Source: Pseudomonas frederiksbergensis | GTDB lineage: Bacteria > Pseudomonadota > Gammaproteobacteria > Pseudomonadales > Pseudomonadaceae | NCBI RefSeq assembly: GCF_003732705.1 | Contig: NZ_MOBR01000016.1 | Span: 97,242-161,241 of the forward strand | DNA length: 64,000 bases | Direction: 5' to 3' | Shown here: positions 8,517-16,658 of the stretch, in pieces | Numbering within the stretch: position 1 is the stretch's first letter | Layout of the letters: each line of letters starts with the position of its first letter | Program-made: the position numbers and the translations under genes | The notes under the pieces: generated by a model | Told to the model about the DNA's origin: nothing | The model's input: the letters and a program-made list of their open reading frames with translations, nothing else | Databases searched by the model: none

Positions 8517-8546
8517 TTGTTCTTCAGCCGCTCTGCCGTTAACCTT
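8517..8546 (+). promoter_or_regulatory. Candidate sigma70 promoter of rnpB
   Basis: TTGTTT (8517-8522), an 18-nt spacer and TAACCT (8541-8546) lie at the right distance before the RNase P RNA 5' end near 8556. The match is moderate. Confidence 0.5.
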
Positions 8547-8555
8547 CGCGGCGGA

Positions 8556-8910
8556 GAGTCGATTGGACAGTCGCTGCCCTCTATGAAAATTAGGGGGGGG
8601 AGGAAAGTCCGGGCTCCATAGGGCGAAGTGCCAGGTAATGCCTGGGAGGCGTGAGCCTACGGAAAGTGCCACAGAAAATAACCGCCTAAGCGCTCAAGCG
8701 CCGGTAAGGGTGAAAAGGTGCGGTAAGAGCGCACCGCACGTCTGGCAACAGTTCGTGGCTAGGTAAACCCCACTTGGAGCAAGACCAAATAGGGTCCCAA
8801 GGCGTGGCCCGCGCTGGGACCGGGTAGGTTGCTAAAGATGTCCAGTGATGGCCATCGTAGACGAATGACTGTTCAAGACAGAACCCGGCTTACAGATCGA
8901 CTCTCCACCT
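8556..8910 (+). ncRNA. rnpB: RNase P RNA component (type A)
   Basis: This is the catalytic RNA of ribonuclease P, which removes 5' leaders from tRNA precursors. The diagnostic segments are all present: GAGGAAAGTCCGGGCTCC (conserved region I), the ACAGAAA..CCGCC region, GGTAAGGGTGAAAAGGTG, and the 3' segment with CAGAACCCGGCTTACAG. The first bases AGAGTCGAT pair with ATCGACTCT at 8896-8904, closing the P1 helix. An 8-G run at 8593-8600 lies in the P3 region. Ends are estimated from the P1 pairing. It sits between rsmI and mraZ, as usual in Pseudomonas. Confidence 0.97.
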
Positions 8911-9215
8911 TTTTCTTTCCCTGCTTGAATCATCAAGCAGGTGCTGATGGCGGGCTTTTGTGATATCGATTAGCCTGCGCTGGCAGCACTTTACAAATCT
9001 CCTCGCAATATCGATTTCCCTCCTTTCATAAACACCAGCAGACCCTCCGTCGTAATACCGAAAAAATCTTACTCTTAACAAATTACTTTAACTTTCGAGC
9101 GCAGCCATCAGTGCTGAATCAAGTTATTGAGCAAAAACATACGTCATATTCTCGTTGCCCCTCCTTTTACGCTCCTAAATCTCCGTTCTGTAAGGCTTTT
9201 CCTTTAATCCGCGCC
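8911..9215. other. AT-richer non-coding stretch between rnpB and the mraZ promoter
   Basis: About 300 nt without a convincing gene, visibly richer in A+T than its neighbours. It holds a perfect inverted repeat (CCTGCTTGA at 8920-8928 and TCAAGCAGG at 8933-8941). T-rich sequence precedes that repeat but no T run follows, so it is not a classical plus-strand terminator, though it could mark or protect the rnpB precursor 3' end. A 63-codon minus-strand frame (8890-9081) lacks a ribosome site and runs into rnpB. Confidence 0.5.
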
Positions 9216-9245
9216 TTGACGGTGTGGTGGGCGCATTCCTATAGT
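9216..9245 (+). promoter_or_regulatory. Sigma70 promoter of the mraZ/dcw cluster
   Basis: TTGACG (9216-9221), 18-nt spacer, TATAGT (9240-9245): a near-consensus promoter about 75 nt before mraZ, with the MraZ boxes immediately downstream at the expected start point. Confidence 0.8.
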
Positions 9246-9251
9246 GTGCGC

Positions 9252-9277
9252 AAGTGGCGGAAAGTGGCATGAAGTGG
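9252..9277 (+). promoter_or_regulatory. MraZ operator: three direct repeats with 10-bp period
   Basis: AAGTGG occurs at 9252-9257, 9262-9267 and 9272-9277, exactly one helical turn apart. MraZ represses its own promoter in E. coli by binding tandem TGGG-type boxes with the same 10-bp spacing, so these are probable MraZ autoregulatory sites overlapping the transcription start. Confidence 0.75.
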
Positions 9278-9319
9278 GTTTTTTGAGCTCAAAACGCTAA
9301 AAATTGGAGAAACGCAGAC

Positions 9320-9775
9320 GTGTTTCGCGGAGCTAACGCAATCAGTCTCGATGCAAAGGGCCGTCTCGCTATGCCGAGCCGGTACCGTGACGAGTTGGTT
9401 TCGCGTAGTTCCGGTCAACTGATCGTCACCATCGATGCCGTTGATCCGTGTTTGTGTGTTTATCCCCTCGATGAGTGGGAAATTATTGAAACCAAACTGC
9501 GCGCACTGCCTTCGCTTCGCGAAGAGAACCGCCGCCTGCAACGTTTGCTGATTGGTAATGCCGTCGACCTCGAGCTCGATGGCAGTGGTCGTTTTCTGGT
9601 TCCGCCGCGTCTGCGCGAATATGCCAAGTTGGATAAGCGCGCAATGCTGGTAGGCCAACTGAACAAGTTCCAATTATGGGACGAGGATGCCTGGGATGCG
9701 GTTTCTGCCGCTGACCTGGCTGCTATTCAACAACCGGGCGCCATGCCTGATGAACTGCGTGATTTGATCCTGTGA
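9320..9775 (+). CDS. mraZ: Transcriptional regulator MraZ
   Basis: MraZ is a DNA-binding autorepressor of the division and cell-wall cluster and works as a ring-shaped oligomer. The 151-aa protein has two AbrB-like repeats, starting FRGANAISLDAKGRLAMPSRYR and, near residue 78, DGSGRFLVPPRLREYA. The start is a GTG with GGAGA 9 nt upstream. Its TGA overlaps the rsmH GTG (GTGA). The three direct repeats upstream are its likely own operator. Confidence 0.96.
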   Translation: MFRGANAISLDAKGRLAMPSRYRDELVSRSSGQLIVTIDAVDPCLCVYPLDEWEIIETKLRALPSLREENRRLQRLLIGNAVDLELDGSGRFLVPPRLREYAKLDKRAMLVGQLNKFQLWDEDAWDAVSAADLAAIQQPGAMPDELRDLIL

Positions 9776-10719
9776 CTATTGATAGCGGCTTTAACCACAT
9801 CACCGTACTGCTTGACGAAGCCGTGGAGGCTCTCGCCGTACGTCCTGATGGCTGCTATCTGGACGGTACGTTCGGACGTGGCGGACACAGTCGGTTGATC
9901 CTCAGCCAGCTCGGTCCCGATGGTCGAGTGCTCGGATTCGACAAGGATCCTCAAGCGATTGCCACCGGGCAAACGCTAGCGGCCGAAGACGGCCGCTTTG
10001 TCGTTGTGCAGCGTAGCTTTGCCGAGCTCGGCTCGGAAGTCGTCGAACGCGGTCTGGCCGGCAAGGTCAGCGGCGTTTTGCTCGACCTCGGCGTCTCGTC
10101 GCCGCAACTCGACGACCCTGAGCGCGGCTTCAGTTTCCTCAACGATGGCCCGCTGGACATGCGCATGGACCCGTCCCGCGGGATCAGCGCTGCCGAATTC
10201 GTCAACACCGCGCCGGTGGAAGAAATCGCCCGGGTGTTCAAGGAATACGGCGAAGAACGTTTCTCCGGCCGCATGGCCCGTGCCGTGGCCGAGCGCCGCG
10301 ACATCAAGCCGTTCGAGCGCACCGCTGACCTGGCTGAAGTCCTGAAAGTCGCCAATCCGGCCTGGGAAAAGGGCAAGAACCCTGCCACCCGTGCGTTCCA
10401 GGGCCTGCGTATTCACGTCAACAACGAACTGGGCGATCTGGAAGCCGGCCTTGAAGCCGCACTGGAATGCCTGGAAGTCGGCGGTCGCCTGGTGGTCATC
10501 AGCTTCCATTCGCTTGAAGACCGCATCGTCAAATTGTTCATGCGCAAACTGGTGAAAGGCGAAGCCGACAACCTGCCGCGCAACCTGCCGGTCCGTCACG
10601 TCGCTTTCGAACCGAAAATCAAAGTCCATGGCAAAGCGCAGTCCGCCTCCGAGGCCGAACTCAAAGCCAACCCACGTTCCCGTAGCGCCATCATGCGCGT
10701 CGCGGAGAAGCTGCGGTGA
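9772..10719 (+). CDS. rsmH: 16S rRNA (cytosine(1402)-N4)-methyltransferase
   Basis: RsmH (MraW) methylates N4 of C1402 in 16S rRNA, the same nucleotide whose ribose is modified by RsmI encoded 1.3 kb upstream. The 315-aa protein has the SAM-binding segment DGTFGRGGHSR near residue 31, the LLDLGVSSPQLD motif near 104, and the C-terminal VISFHSLEDRIVK signature. The GTG start overlaps the mraZ stop, and its TGA overlaps the ftsL GTG, showing tight coupling. Confidence 0.97.
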   Translation: MTIDSGFNHITVLLDEAVEALAVRPDGCYLDGTFGRGGHSRLILSQLGPDGRVLGFDKDPQAIATGQTLAAEDGRFVVVQRSFAELGSEVVERGLAGKVSGVLLDLGVSSPQLDDPERGFSFLNDGPLDMRMDPSRGISAAEFVNTAPVEEIARVFKEYGEERFSGRMARAVAERRDIKPFERTADLAEVLKVANPAWEKGKNPATRAFQGLRIHVNNELGDLEAGLEAALECLEVGGRLVVISFHSLEDRIVKLFMRKLVKGEADNLPRNLPVRHVAFEPKIKVHGKAQSASEAELKANPRSRSAIMRVAEKLR

Positions 10720-11009
10720 GCAAGCTTTTCGCCAAGCCACTTCCCGGCGGAAGCTTTTTCATGCTGCTGCTGTTTGTTGGCGTGCTCGTGTCGGCCATCG
10801 GCGTGTCCTACAGCGCCCACTGGAACCGTCAGTTGCTGAACTCGCTGTACAACGAGTTGAGCGTGCGCGACAAGGCGCAGGCCGAGTGGGGCCGGTTGAT
10901 TCTCGAGCAGAGCACCTGGACCGCCCACAGCCGTATCGAAGTGCTGGCCACCGAACAACTGAAGATGCGCATTCCCGGCGCCGCTGAAGTACGGATGGTG
11001 GCGCCATGA
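10716..11009 (+). CDS. ftsL: Cell division protein FtsL
   Basis: FtsL is a small bitopic divisome protein that forms the FtsQBL complex and activates FtsWI. The 97-aa product has a short cytoplasmic tail, one membrane helix (about residues 13-33) and a periplasmic coiled coil (RQLLNSLYNELSVRDKAQAE and onward). Identity rests on size, topology and position between rsmH and ftsI, since FtsL sequences diverge widely. The GTG start and the TGA overlap both neighbours. Confidence 0.93.
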   Translation: MSKLFAKPLPGGSFFMLLLFVGVLVSAIGVSYSAHWNRQLLNSLYNELSVRDKAQAEWGRLILEQSTWTAHSRIEVLATEQLKMRIPGAAEVRMVAP

Positions 11010-12748
11010 TGAAACTCGAAGGCGCACTCTTTCCCTGGCGGTTCCGCGTGGTGCTGGGTTTGCTCGGCATCATGGTGGCTGCGATCTGCTGGCGCATCAT
11101 CGACCTGCAAGTGGTCGACCGTGACTTCCTTAAAGGTCAGGGCGATGCCCGCAGCGTTCGTCACATTCCTATCCCGGCTCACCGTGGTCTGATCACCGAC
11201 CGTAACGGCGAGCCTTTGGCCGTGAGTACCCCGGTCACCACCCTGTGGGCCAACGCCAAGGAAATGCAGCTGGCCAAAGAGAAGTGGCCGGCACTCGCAG
11301 CGGCGCTGGGCCAGGATCCGAAAGCCCTGGCCGAACGCCTCGAAGCCCAGGCCAATAAAGAATTCATCTATCTGGTGCGCGGCTTGACCCCCGAGCAGGG
11401 CCAGTCGGTGCTCGACCTGAAAGTGCCCGGCGTCTACGGCATTGAAGAGTTCCGCCGTTTCTACCCGGCCGGTGAAGTCACCGCGCACATGGTCGGCTTT
11501 ACCGACATCGACGATCACGGGCGCGAAGGCGTCGAGCTGGCCTACGACGAATGGCTGGCCGGGGTCGCCGGCAAGCGACAGGTCATCAAGGATCGGCGCG
11601 GCAGGCTGATCAAGGATGTCCAGGTCACCAAAAACGCCAAGGCCGGCAAGCCCTTGGCGTTGTCCATTGACCTGCGCCTGCAATACCTGGCCAACCGCGA
11701 ACTGCGTAACGCGATCATCGAGAACGGCGCCAAGGCCGGCAGCCTGGTGATCATGGACGTGAAAAGCGGCGAGATCCTCGCCATGGTCAACCAGCCGACC
11801 TACAACCCGAACAACCGTCGCAACCTGCAACCGGCGATGATGCGTAACCGCGCGATGATCGACGTGTTCGAACCCGGTTCGACCATGAAAGCGATCTCCA
11901 TGAGTGCCGCCCTGGAAACCGGGCGCTGGAAACCGAGCGACACCGTCGAGGTGTATCCGGGCTCCTTGCAGATTGGCAAGTACACCATCAAGGACGTATC
12001 GAAGTCCGAAGGCCCGGTGCTTGACCTGACCGGCATCCTGATCAACTCCAGTAACGTCGGCATGAGTAAGGTCGCGTTCGATATCGGCGGCGAAACCATT
12101 TTCCGTCTGGCGCAGAAAGTCGGTCTCGGCCAGGACACCGGTCTCGGCTTCCCCGGCGAGCGCGTCGGCAACCTGCCGAACTACCGCGAATGGCGCAAGG
12201 CTGAAACCGCCACGCTGTCCTACGGCTACGGTATTTCGGTGACGGCGATCCAGCTGGTCCACGCCTTCTCCGCGTTGGCCAACAACGGCCGCATTGCGCC
12301 GCTGACCCTGATCAAGACCGACAAGCCACCGCAGACCACCCAGGTGATCCCGGAAAAAGTCGCGAAAACCATGCAAGGCATGCTGACCCAGGTGATCGAG
12401 GCCCCGCGCGGTGTATTCCGTGCGCAGGTCCCGGCGTATCACGTGGCGGGCAAGTCGGGTACGGCCCGTAAAACGTCGGTGGGCGCCAAAGGCTACGCCG
12501 AGAATTCCTATCGCTCGCTGTTCGCCGGTTTCGGCCCGATGAGTGATCCGCGTTTCGCCATTGTGGTGGTGATCGATGAGCCGACCAAGGCCGGTTACTT
12601 CGGTGGCCTGGTATCGGCGCCGGTGTTCAGCAAAGTGATGTCCGGGACCTTGCGCCTGATGAACATCACCCCTGACAACCTGCCACCGACCCAACAGGCC
12701 AACGCAACACCGGTCGTTCCGCTGAAAGCCAATGGAGGGCGCGGCTGA
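11006..12748 (+). CDS. ftsI: Peptidoglycan D,D-transpeptidase FtsI (penicillin-binding protein 3)
   Basis: FtsI cross-links septal peptidoglycan and is the target of aztreonam-type beta-lactams. The 580-aa protein has a single N-terminal anchor (about residues 10-30), a PBP-dimer domain, and a transpeptidase domain with all active-site motifs: S292-T-M-K295, S348-S-N350 and K483-S-G-T. The start ATG overlaps the ftsL stop; a second ATG directly follows (11009), so either may be used. It partners with FtsW encoded 7 kb downstream in the same cluster. Confidence 0.97.
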   Translation: MMKLEGALFPWRFRVVLGLLGIMVAAICWRIIDLQVVDRDFLKGQGDARSVRHIPIPAHRGLITDRNGEPLAVSTPVTTLWANAKEMQLAKEKWPALAAALGQDPKALAERLEAQANKEFIYLVRGLTPEQGQSVLDLKVPGVYGIEEFRRFYPAGEVTAHMVGFTDIDDHGREGVELAYDEWLAGVAGKRQVIKDRRGRLIKDVQVTKNAKAGKPLALSIDLRLQYLANRELRNAIIENGAKAGSLVIMDVKSGEILAMVNQPTYNPNNRRNLQPAMMRNRAMIDVFEPGSTMKAISMSAALETGRWKPSDTVEVYPGSLQIGKYTIKDVSKSEGPVLDLTGILINSSNVGMSKVAFDIGGETIFRLAQKVGLGQDTGLGFPGERVGNLPNYREWRKAETATLSYGYGISVTAIQLVHAFSALANNGRIAPLTLIKTDKPPQTTQVIPEKVAKTMQGMLTQVIEAPRGVFRAQVPAYHVAGKSGTARKTSVGAKGYAENSYRSLFAGFGPMSDPRFAIVVVIDEPTKAGYFGGLVSAPVFSKVMSGTLRLMNITPDNLPPTQQANATPVVPLKANGGRG

Positions 12749-14211
12749 TGTCTCTGAGTCTGAACAAGATTTTCGCCCATGCCGGTCGTGATCTGTTGAT
12801 CCGCGAACTGACCCTCGACAGCCGCAACGTGCGGGCAGGGGATTTGTTCCTCGCTGTCCCTGGCGGCAAGTTCGACGGTCGTGCGCACATTGCCGACGCG
12901 TTGCAGCGCGGCGCGGCTGCCGTGGCTTATGAAGTCGAAGGCGCCACCGTGCTGCCGATTACCGATGTGCCGCTGATTCCGGTCAAAGGCCTGGCGGCGC
13001 AGTTGTCGGACATTGCCGGGCGCTTTTATGGCGACCCGAGCCGCCACTTGAACCTGGTCGGCGTCACCGGCACCAACGGCAAAACCAGTGTGACGCAGTT
13101 GGTGGCGCAAGCCCTCGACTTGCTCGGCCAACACTGCGGCATCGTCGGCACCCTGGGCACCGGTTTCTACGGCGCGCTGGAAAGCGGCCTGCACACCACG
13201 CCGAACCCGATTGCCGTGCAAGCGACCCTCGCCGACCTGAAAAAGGCCGGTGCCAAAGCCGTGGCCATGGAAGTGTCTTCCCACGGTCTGGATCAGGGCC
13301 GCGTGACCGCACTGGCGTTCGATGTGGCCGTGATGACCAACCTGTCCCGCGACCATCTGGATTACCACGGCACCATGCAAGCCTATGGCGAAGCCAAGGC
13401 CAAGCTGTTTGCCTGGAATGATTTGAAATGCCGGGTGATCAACCTCGACGACGAATTCGGCCGCGAACTCGCTGCTGATAAGCGTGAGTCGCGCTTGATC
13501 ACCTACAGCCTGGAAAATACCAGCGCCTATCTATATTGCCGCGAAGCGCAGTTCGACGACGAAGGCGTGCGCGCCACCTTGGTCACGCCCCAAGGCGAGC
13601 ACCATTTGCGCAGCACGTTGCTCGGTCGTTTCAACCTAAGCAACGTCTTGGCCGCCGTCGGTGCCTTGCTCGGCCTGGACTATGCGCTGGACGAAATCCT
13701 TAAGGTTCTGCCGAAACTCGAAGGCCCCGCCGGTCGCATGCAGCGCCTGGGCGGCGGTACTCAGCCGCTGGTGGTGGTCGATTACGCCCACACCCCGGAC
13801 GCGCTGGAAAAAGTCTTGCTGGCCCTGCGTCCCCACGCCAAAGGCCGACTGCTGTGCCTGTTCGGTTGCGGCGGTGATCGCGATCGCGGCAAGCGTCCGT
13901 TGATGGCTGAAGTGGTCGAGCGTCTGGCCGATGGCGTGCTGGTCACCGACGACAACCCGCGTACCGAAGATCCATCGGTAATTTTCGATGACATCCGCGC
14001 CGGTTTCACCGCTGTGGATAAAGTGACGTTCGTCGCTGGCCGTGGACAGGCGATTGCCCAATTGATCGCCAGTGCGTCGGCCGATGACGTGATTGTCCTG
14101 GCCGGTAAAGGTCACGAGGACTATCAGGAAATCAACGGTCAGCGCCACGCGTTCTCCGATCTGGTCGAGGCTGATCACGCCCTGACCGCGTGGGAGGTGG
14201 CCCATGCTTAA
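12748..14211 (+). CDS. murE: UDP-N-acetylmuramoyl-tripeptide synthetase (meso-diaminopimelate adding)
   Basis: MurE adds meso-diaminopimelate to UDP-MurNAc-L-Ala-D-Glu in the cytoplasm. The 487-aa protein has the Mur-ligase ATP loop GVTGTNGKTS near residue 107 and the DNPR motif (TDDNPRTEDP), which is diagnostic for meso-diaminopimelate rather than lysine. The ATG overlaps the ftsI TGA, and the gene end overlaps murF by 8 nt. Confidence 0.97.
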   Translation: MSLSLNKIFAHAGRDLLIRELTLDSRNVRAGDLFLAVPGGKFDGRAHIADALQRGAAAVAYEVEGATVLPITDVPLIPVKGLAAQLSDIAGRFYGDPSRHLNLVGVTGTNGKTSVTQLVAQALDLLGQHCGIVGTLGTGFYGALESGLHTTPNPIAVQATLADLKKAGAKAVAMEVSSHGLDQGRVTALAFDVAVMTNLSRDHLDYHGTMQAYGEAKAKLFAWNDLKCRVINLDDEFGRELAADKRESRLITYSLENTSAYLYCREAQFDDEGVRATLVTPQGEHHLRSTLLGRFNLSNVLAAVGALLGLDYALDEILKVLPKLEGPAGRMQRLGGGTQPLVVVDYAHTPDALEKVLLALRPHAKGRLLCLFGCGGDRDRGKRPLMAEVVERLADGVLVTDDNPRTEDPSVIFDDIRAGFTAVDKVTFVAGRGQAIAQLIASASADDVIVLAGKGHEDYQEINGQRHAFSDLVEADHALTAWEVAHA

Positions 14212-15571
14212 AGCCTTGAAACTGAGCGAGCTGACGGGCGTGCTGAATGCCCGTCTGGTGGCTGCCGACGCCAGTTTCGACGGTGTCAGCATCGACAGTC
14301 GCGCGATCAAGCCAGGTCAGTTGTTTATTGCCCTGACCGGTCCACGCTTCGATGGCCATGACTATCTGAATGACGTTGCCGGCAAAGGCGCCGTCGCGGC
14401 ATTGGTCGAGCGTGAAGTCGCCGACAGCACATTGCCGCAACTCGTCGTGCAAGACACTCGCCAGGCCCTCGGCCAACTGGGCGCGCTGAACCGGGCGGCT
14501 TACAGCAACCCGGTCGCAGCGGTGACCGGTTCCAGTGGCAAGACCACGGTCAAGGAAATGCTCGCGAGCATCCTGCGCACCCGCGGTCCGGTGCATGCGA
14601 CCCGTGGCAACTTGAACAACGACCTCGGCGTGCCGTTGACCCTGCTCGAGCTCGCGCCGGAACACACCGCCGCCGTGATCGAACTGGGTGCTTCGCGTCT
14701 GGGTGAAATTGCCTACACCGTGGGCATGACCAAGCCTCAGGTGGCCATCCTCAATAACGCCGGGACCGCCCATGTCGGCGAGTTTGGCGGGCCGGACAAA
14801 ATCGTTGAAGCCAAGGGCGAAATTATTGAAGGGCTGGATGCCGATGGCGTCGCCGTTCTGAATCTCGACGACAAGGCGTTCGGCATCTGGAAGACCCGCG
14901 CGGGTGGCCGCAAAGTGCTGACATTTGCTTTGAACAACCCGAGCGCCGATTTCTATGCCAGCGACCTGGACCGCGATGCCCGCGGTTGCCCGTCGTTCAG
15001 CCTGCACAGTCCAGAAGGTGTGGAGCGGGTTCAACTGAACCTGCTCGGCACCCATAACGTCGCCAATGCCATGGCCGCCGCCGCTGCCGCGCATGCCTTG
15101 GGCGTCTCGCTATTCGGCATTGCCACCGGGCTTGGCGCGGTACAACCGGTCAAGGGCCGTACCGTCGCGCAACTGGCGACCAACGGCATGCGCGTGATTG
15201 ATGACACTTACAACGCGAACCCCACCTCGATGTGTGCCGCCGTTGATATACTCGCCGGCTTTTCCGGCCGCACCGTTCTGGTGCTCGGGGATATCGGCGA
15301 GTTGGGCGACTGGGCGGAGCAGGGGCACCGCGACGTGGGCGAGTACGCCCGTGGCAAGGTTTCTGCGCTTTACGCAGTCGGGCCAATGATGGTGCACGCC
15401 GTAAACGCTTTCGGCCCACAGGCCCTTCACTTCAGCACCCAGGCTGAGCTGATCGAGGCCCTGGGCGCCGAGCAAGATACAAACACCACTATTTTGATCA
15501 AGGGCTCGCGTAGCGCTGCGATGGAAAACATCGTCGCCGCTTTGTGCGGGTCCAGTCTGGAGAAACATTAA
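14204..15571 (+). CDS. murF: UDP-N-acetylmuramoyl-tripeptide-D-alanyl-D-alanine ligase
   Basis: MurF joins D-Ala-D-Ala to the UDP-MurNAc tripeptide, completing the pentapeptide precursor. The 455-aa protein has the Mur-ligase P-loop AVTGSSGKTTVKEM near residue 106, the N-terminal substrate domain DGVSIDSRAIKPGQLF, and IDDTYNANPTSM in the C-terminal domain, a MurF signature. It overlaps murE by 8 nt and its TAA overlaps the mraY ATG (TAATG). Confidence 0.97.
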   Translation: MLKALKLSELTGVLNARLVAADASFDGVSIDSRAIKPGQLFIALTGPRFDGHDYLNDVAGKGAVAALVEREVADSTLPQLVVQDTRQALGQLGALNRAAYSNPVAAVTGSSGKTTVKEMLASILRTRGPVHATRGNLNNDLGVPLTLLELAPEHTAAVIELGASRLGEIAYTVGMTKPQVAILNNAGTAHVGEFGGPDKIVEAKGEIIEGLDADGVAVLNLDDKAFGIWKTRAGGRKVLTFALNNPSADFYASDLDRDARGCPSFSLHSPEGVERVQLNLLGTHNVANAMAAAAAAHALGVSLFGIATGLGAVQPVKGRTVAQLATNGMRVIDDTYNANPTSMCAAVDILAGFSGRTVLVLGDIGELGDWAEQGHRDVGEYARGKVSALYAVGPMMVHAVNAFGPQALHFSTQAELIEALGAEQDTNTTILIKGSRSAAMENIVAALCGSSLEKH

Positions 15572-16653
15572 TGCTGCTGCTGTTAGCGGAGTACTTGCAA
15601 CAGTTCTACAAAGGCTTCGCGGTCTTTCAGTACCTGACCCTGCGCGGGATCCTCGGTGTGCTGACCGCGCTGGTTTTGTCGCTGTGCTATGGCCCGTGGA
15701 TGATCCGCACGTTGCAGAACCGTCAGATCGGTCAATCCGTTCGTAACGATGGCCCGCAATCGCACCTGTCCAAATCCGGCACCCCGACCATGGGCGGCGC
15801 GCTGATCCTGTCGTCCATCGGCGTCAGTACGTTGCTTTGGGCCGACCTTAGCAACCGTTATGTCTGGACCGTGCTGCTGGTGACCTTGCTGTTTGGTGCC
15901 ATCGGTTGGGTCGATGACTATCGCAAGGTGATCGAGAAAAACTCTAAAGGCTTGCCGAGCCGCTGGAAGTATTTCTGGCAATCGGTGTTCGGCCTCGCTG
16001 CGGCGATCTTCCTTTATAAGACCGCAGTGACACCGGTTGAAACCACCCTGATCCTGCCAATGCTCAAGGACTACAGCATTCCGCTGGGTGCAGGTTTCAT
16101 CGTCCTGACCTATTTCGTGATTGTCGGCTCGAGCAACGCGGTCAACCTGACCGATGGCCTCGACGGTCTGGCGATCATGCCCACCGTGATGGTCGGCGGC
16201 GGGTTGGGGATCTTCTGCTACCTGTCCGGTAACGTGAAATTCGCTGAATACCTGCTGATCCCTTACGTACCGGGCGCGGGTGAACTGATCGTGTTCTGCG
16301 GCGCCTTGATCGGCGCGGGCCTGGGCTTCCTCTGGTTCAACACTTACCCGGCGCAAGTCTTCATGGGCGACGTTGGCGCACTGGCGCTGGGCGCAGCCCT
16401 GGGCACCATCGCGGTGATCGTCCGCCAGGAAATCGTTCTGTTCATCATGGGCGGCGTGTTCGTGATGGAAACCCTGTCGGTGGTCATCCAGGTGGCCTCC
16501 TTCAAATTGACCGGGCGCCGGGTGTTCCGCATGGCGCCGATACACCACCACTTTGAACTCAAGGGCTGGCCTGAGCCGCGCGTGATCGTCCGTTTCTGGA
16601 TCATCACCGTGATTCTCGTACTGGTCGGCCTTGCCACCCTGAAGCTGAGGTAG
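15571..16653 (+). CDS. mraY: Phospho-N-acetylmuramoyl-pentapeptide transferase
   Basis: MraY transfers phospho-MurNAc-pentapeptide to undecaprenyl phosphate, giving lipid I on the inner membrane. The 360-aa protein has about ten membrane helices and the aspartate and histidine motifs of the family: IGWVDDYRK, NLTDGLDGLA and MAPIHHHFELKGW. The chosen ATG overlaps the murF stop; nine extra codons upstream in the same frame lie within murF and are not needed. Confidence 0.97.
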   Translation: MLLLLAEYLQQFYKGFAVFQYLTLRGILGVLTALVLSLCYGPWMIRTLQNRQIGQSVRNDGPQSHLSKSGTPTMGGALILSSIGVSTLLWADLSNRYVWTVLLVTLLFGAIGWVDDYRKVIEKNSKGLPSRWKYFWQSVFGLAAAIFLYKTAVTPVETTLILPMLKDYSIPLGAGFIVLTYFVIVGSSNAVNLTDGLDGLAIMPTVMVGGGLGIFCYLSGNVKFAEYLLIPYVPGAGELIVFCGALIGAGLGFLWFNTYPAQVFMGDVGALALGAALGTIAVIVRQEIVLFIMGGVFVMETLSVVIQVASFKLTGRRVFRMAPIHHHFELKGWPEPRVIVRFWIITVILVLVGLATLKLR

Positions 16654-16658
16654 AACGA

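Noticed and set aside
8920..8941. Hairpin after rnpB as a terminator
   Set aside because: The 9-bp stem is perfect but T-rich sequence precedes rather than follows it on the plus strand, and no T run lies on the other strand.
8890..9081. 63-codon minus-strand frame next to rnpB
   Set aside because: No ribosome site and it extends into the RNase P RNA gene; the region looks non-coding.
9593..9775. Frameshift or broken genes in the dcw cluster
   Set aside because: All sixteen genes are full length with overlapping start/stop codons; no truncation or missing catalytic residue was found.
10829..12694. Long antisense open frame (over 600 codons) opposite ftsI
   Set aside because: It lies wholly over ftsI with intact penicillin-binding motifs; GC-rich codons leave the opposite strand stop-poor. 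Its composition (His, Gln, Arg-rich) is typical of a shadow frame.
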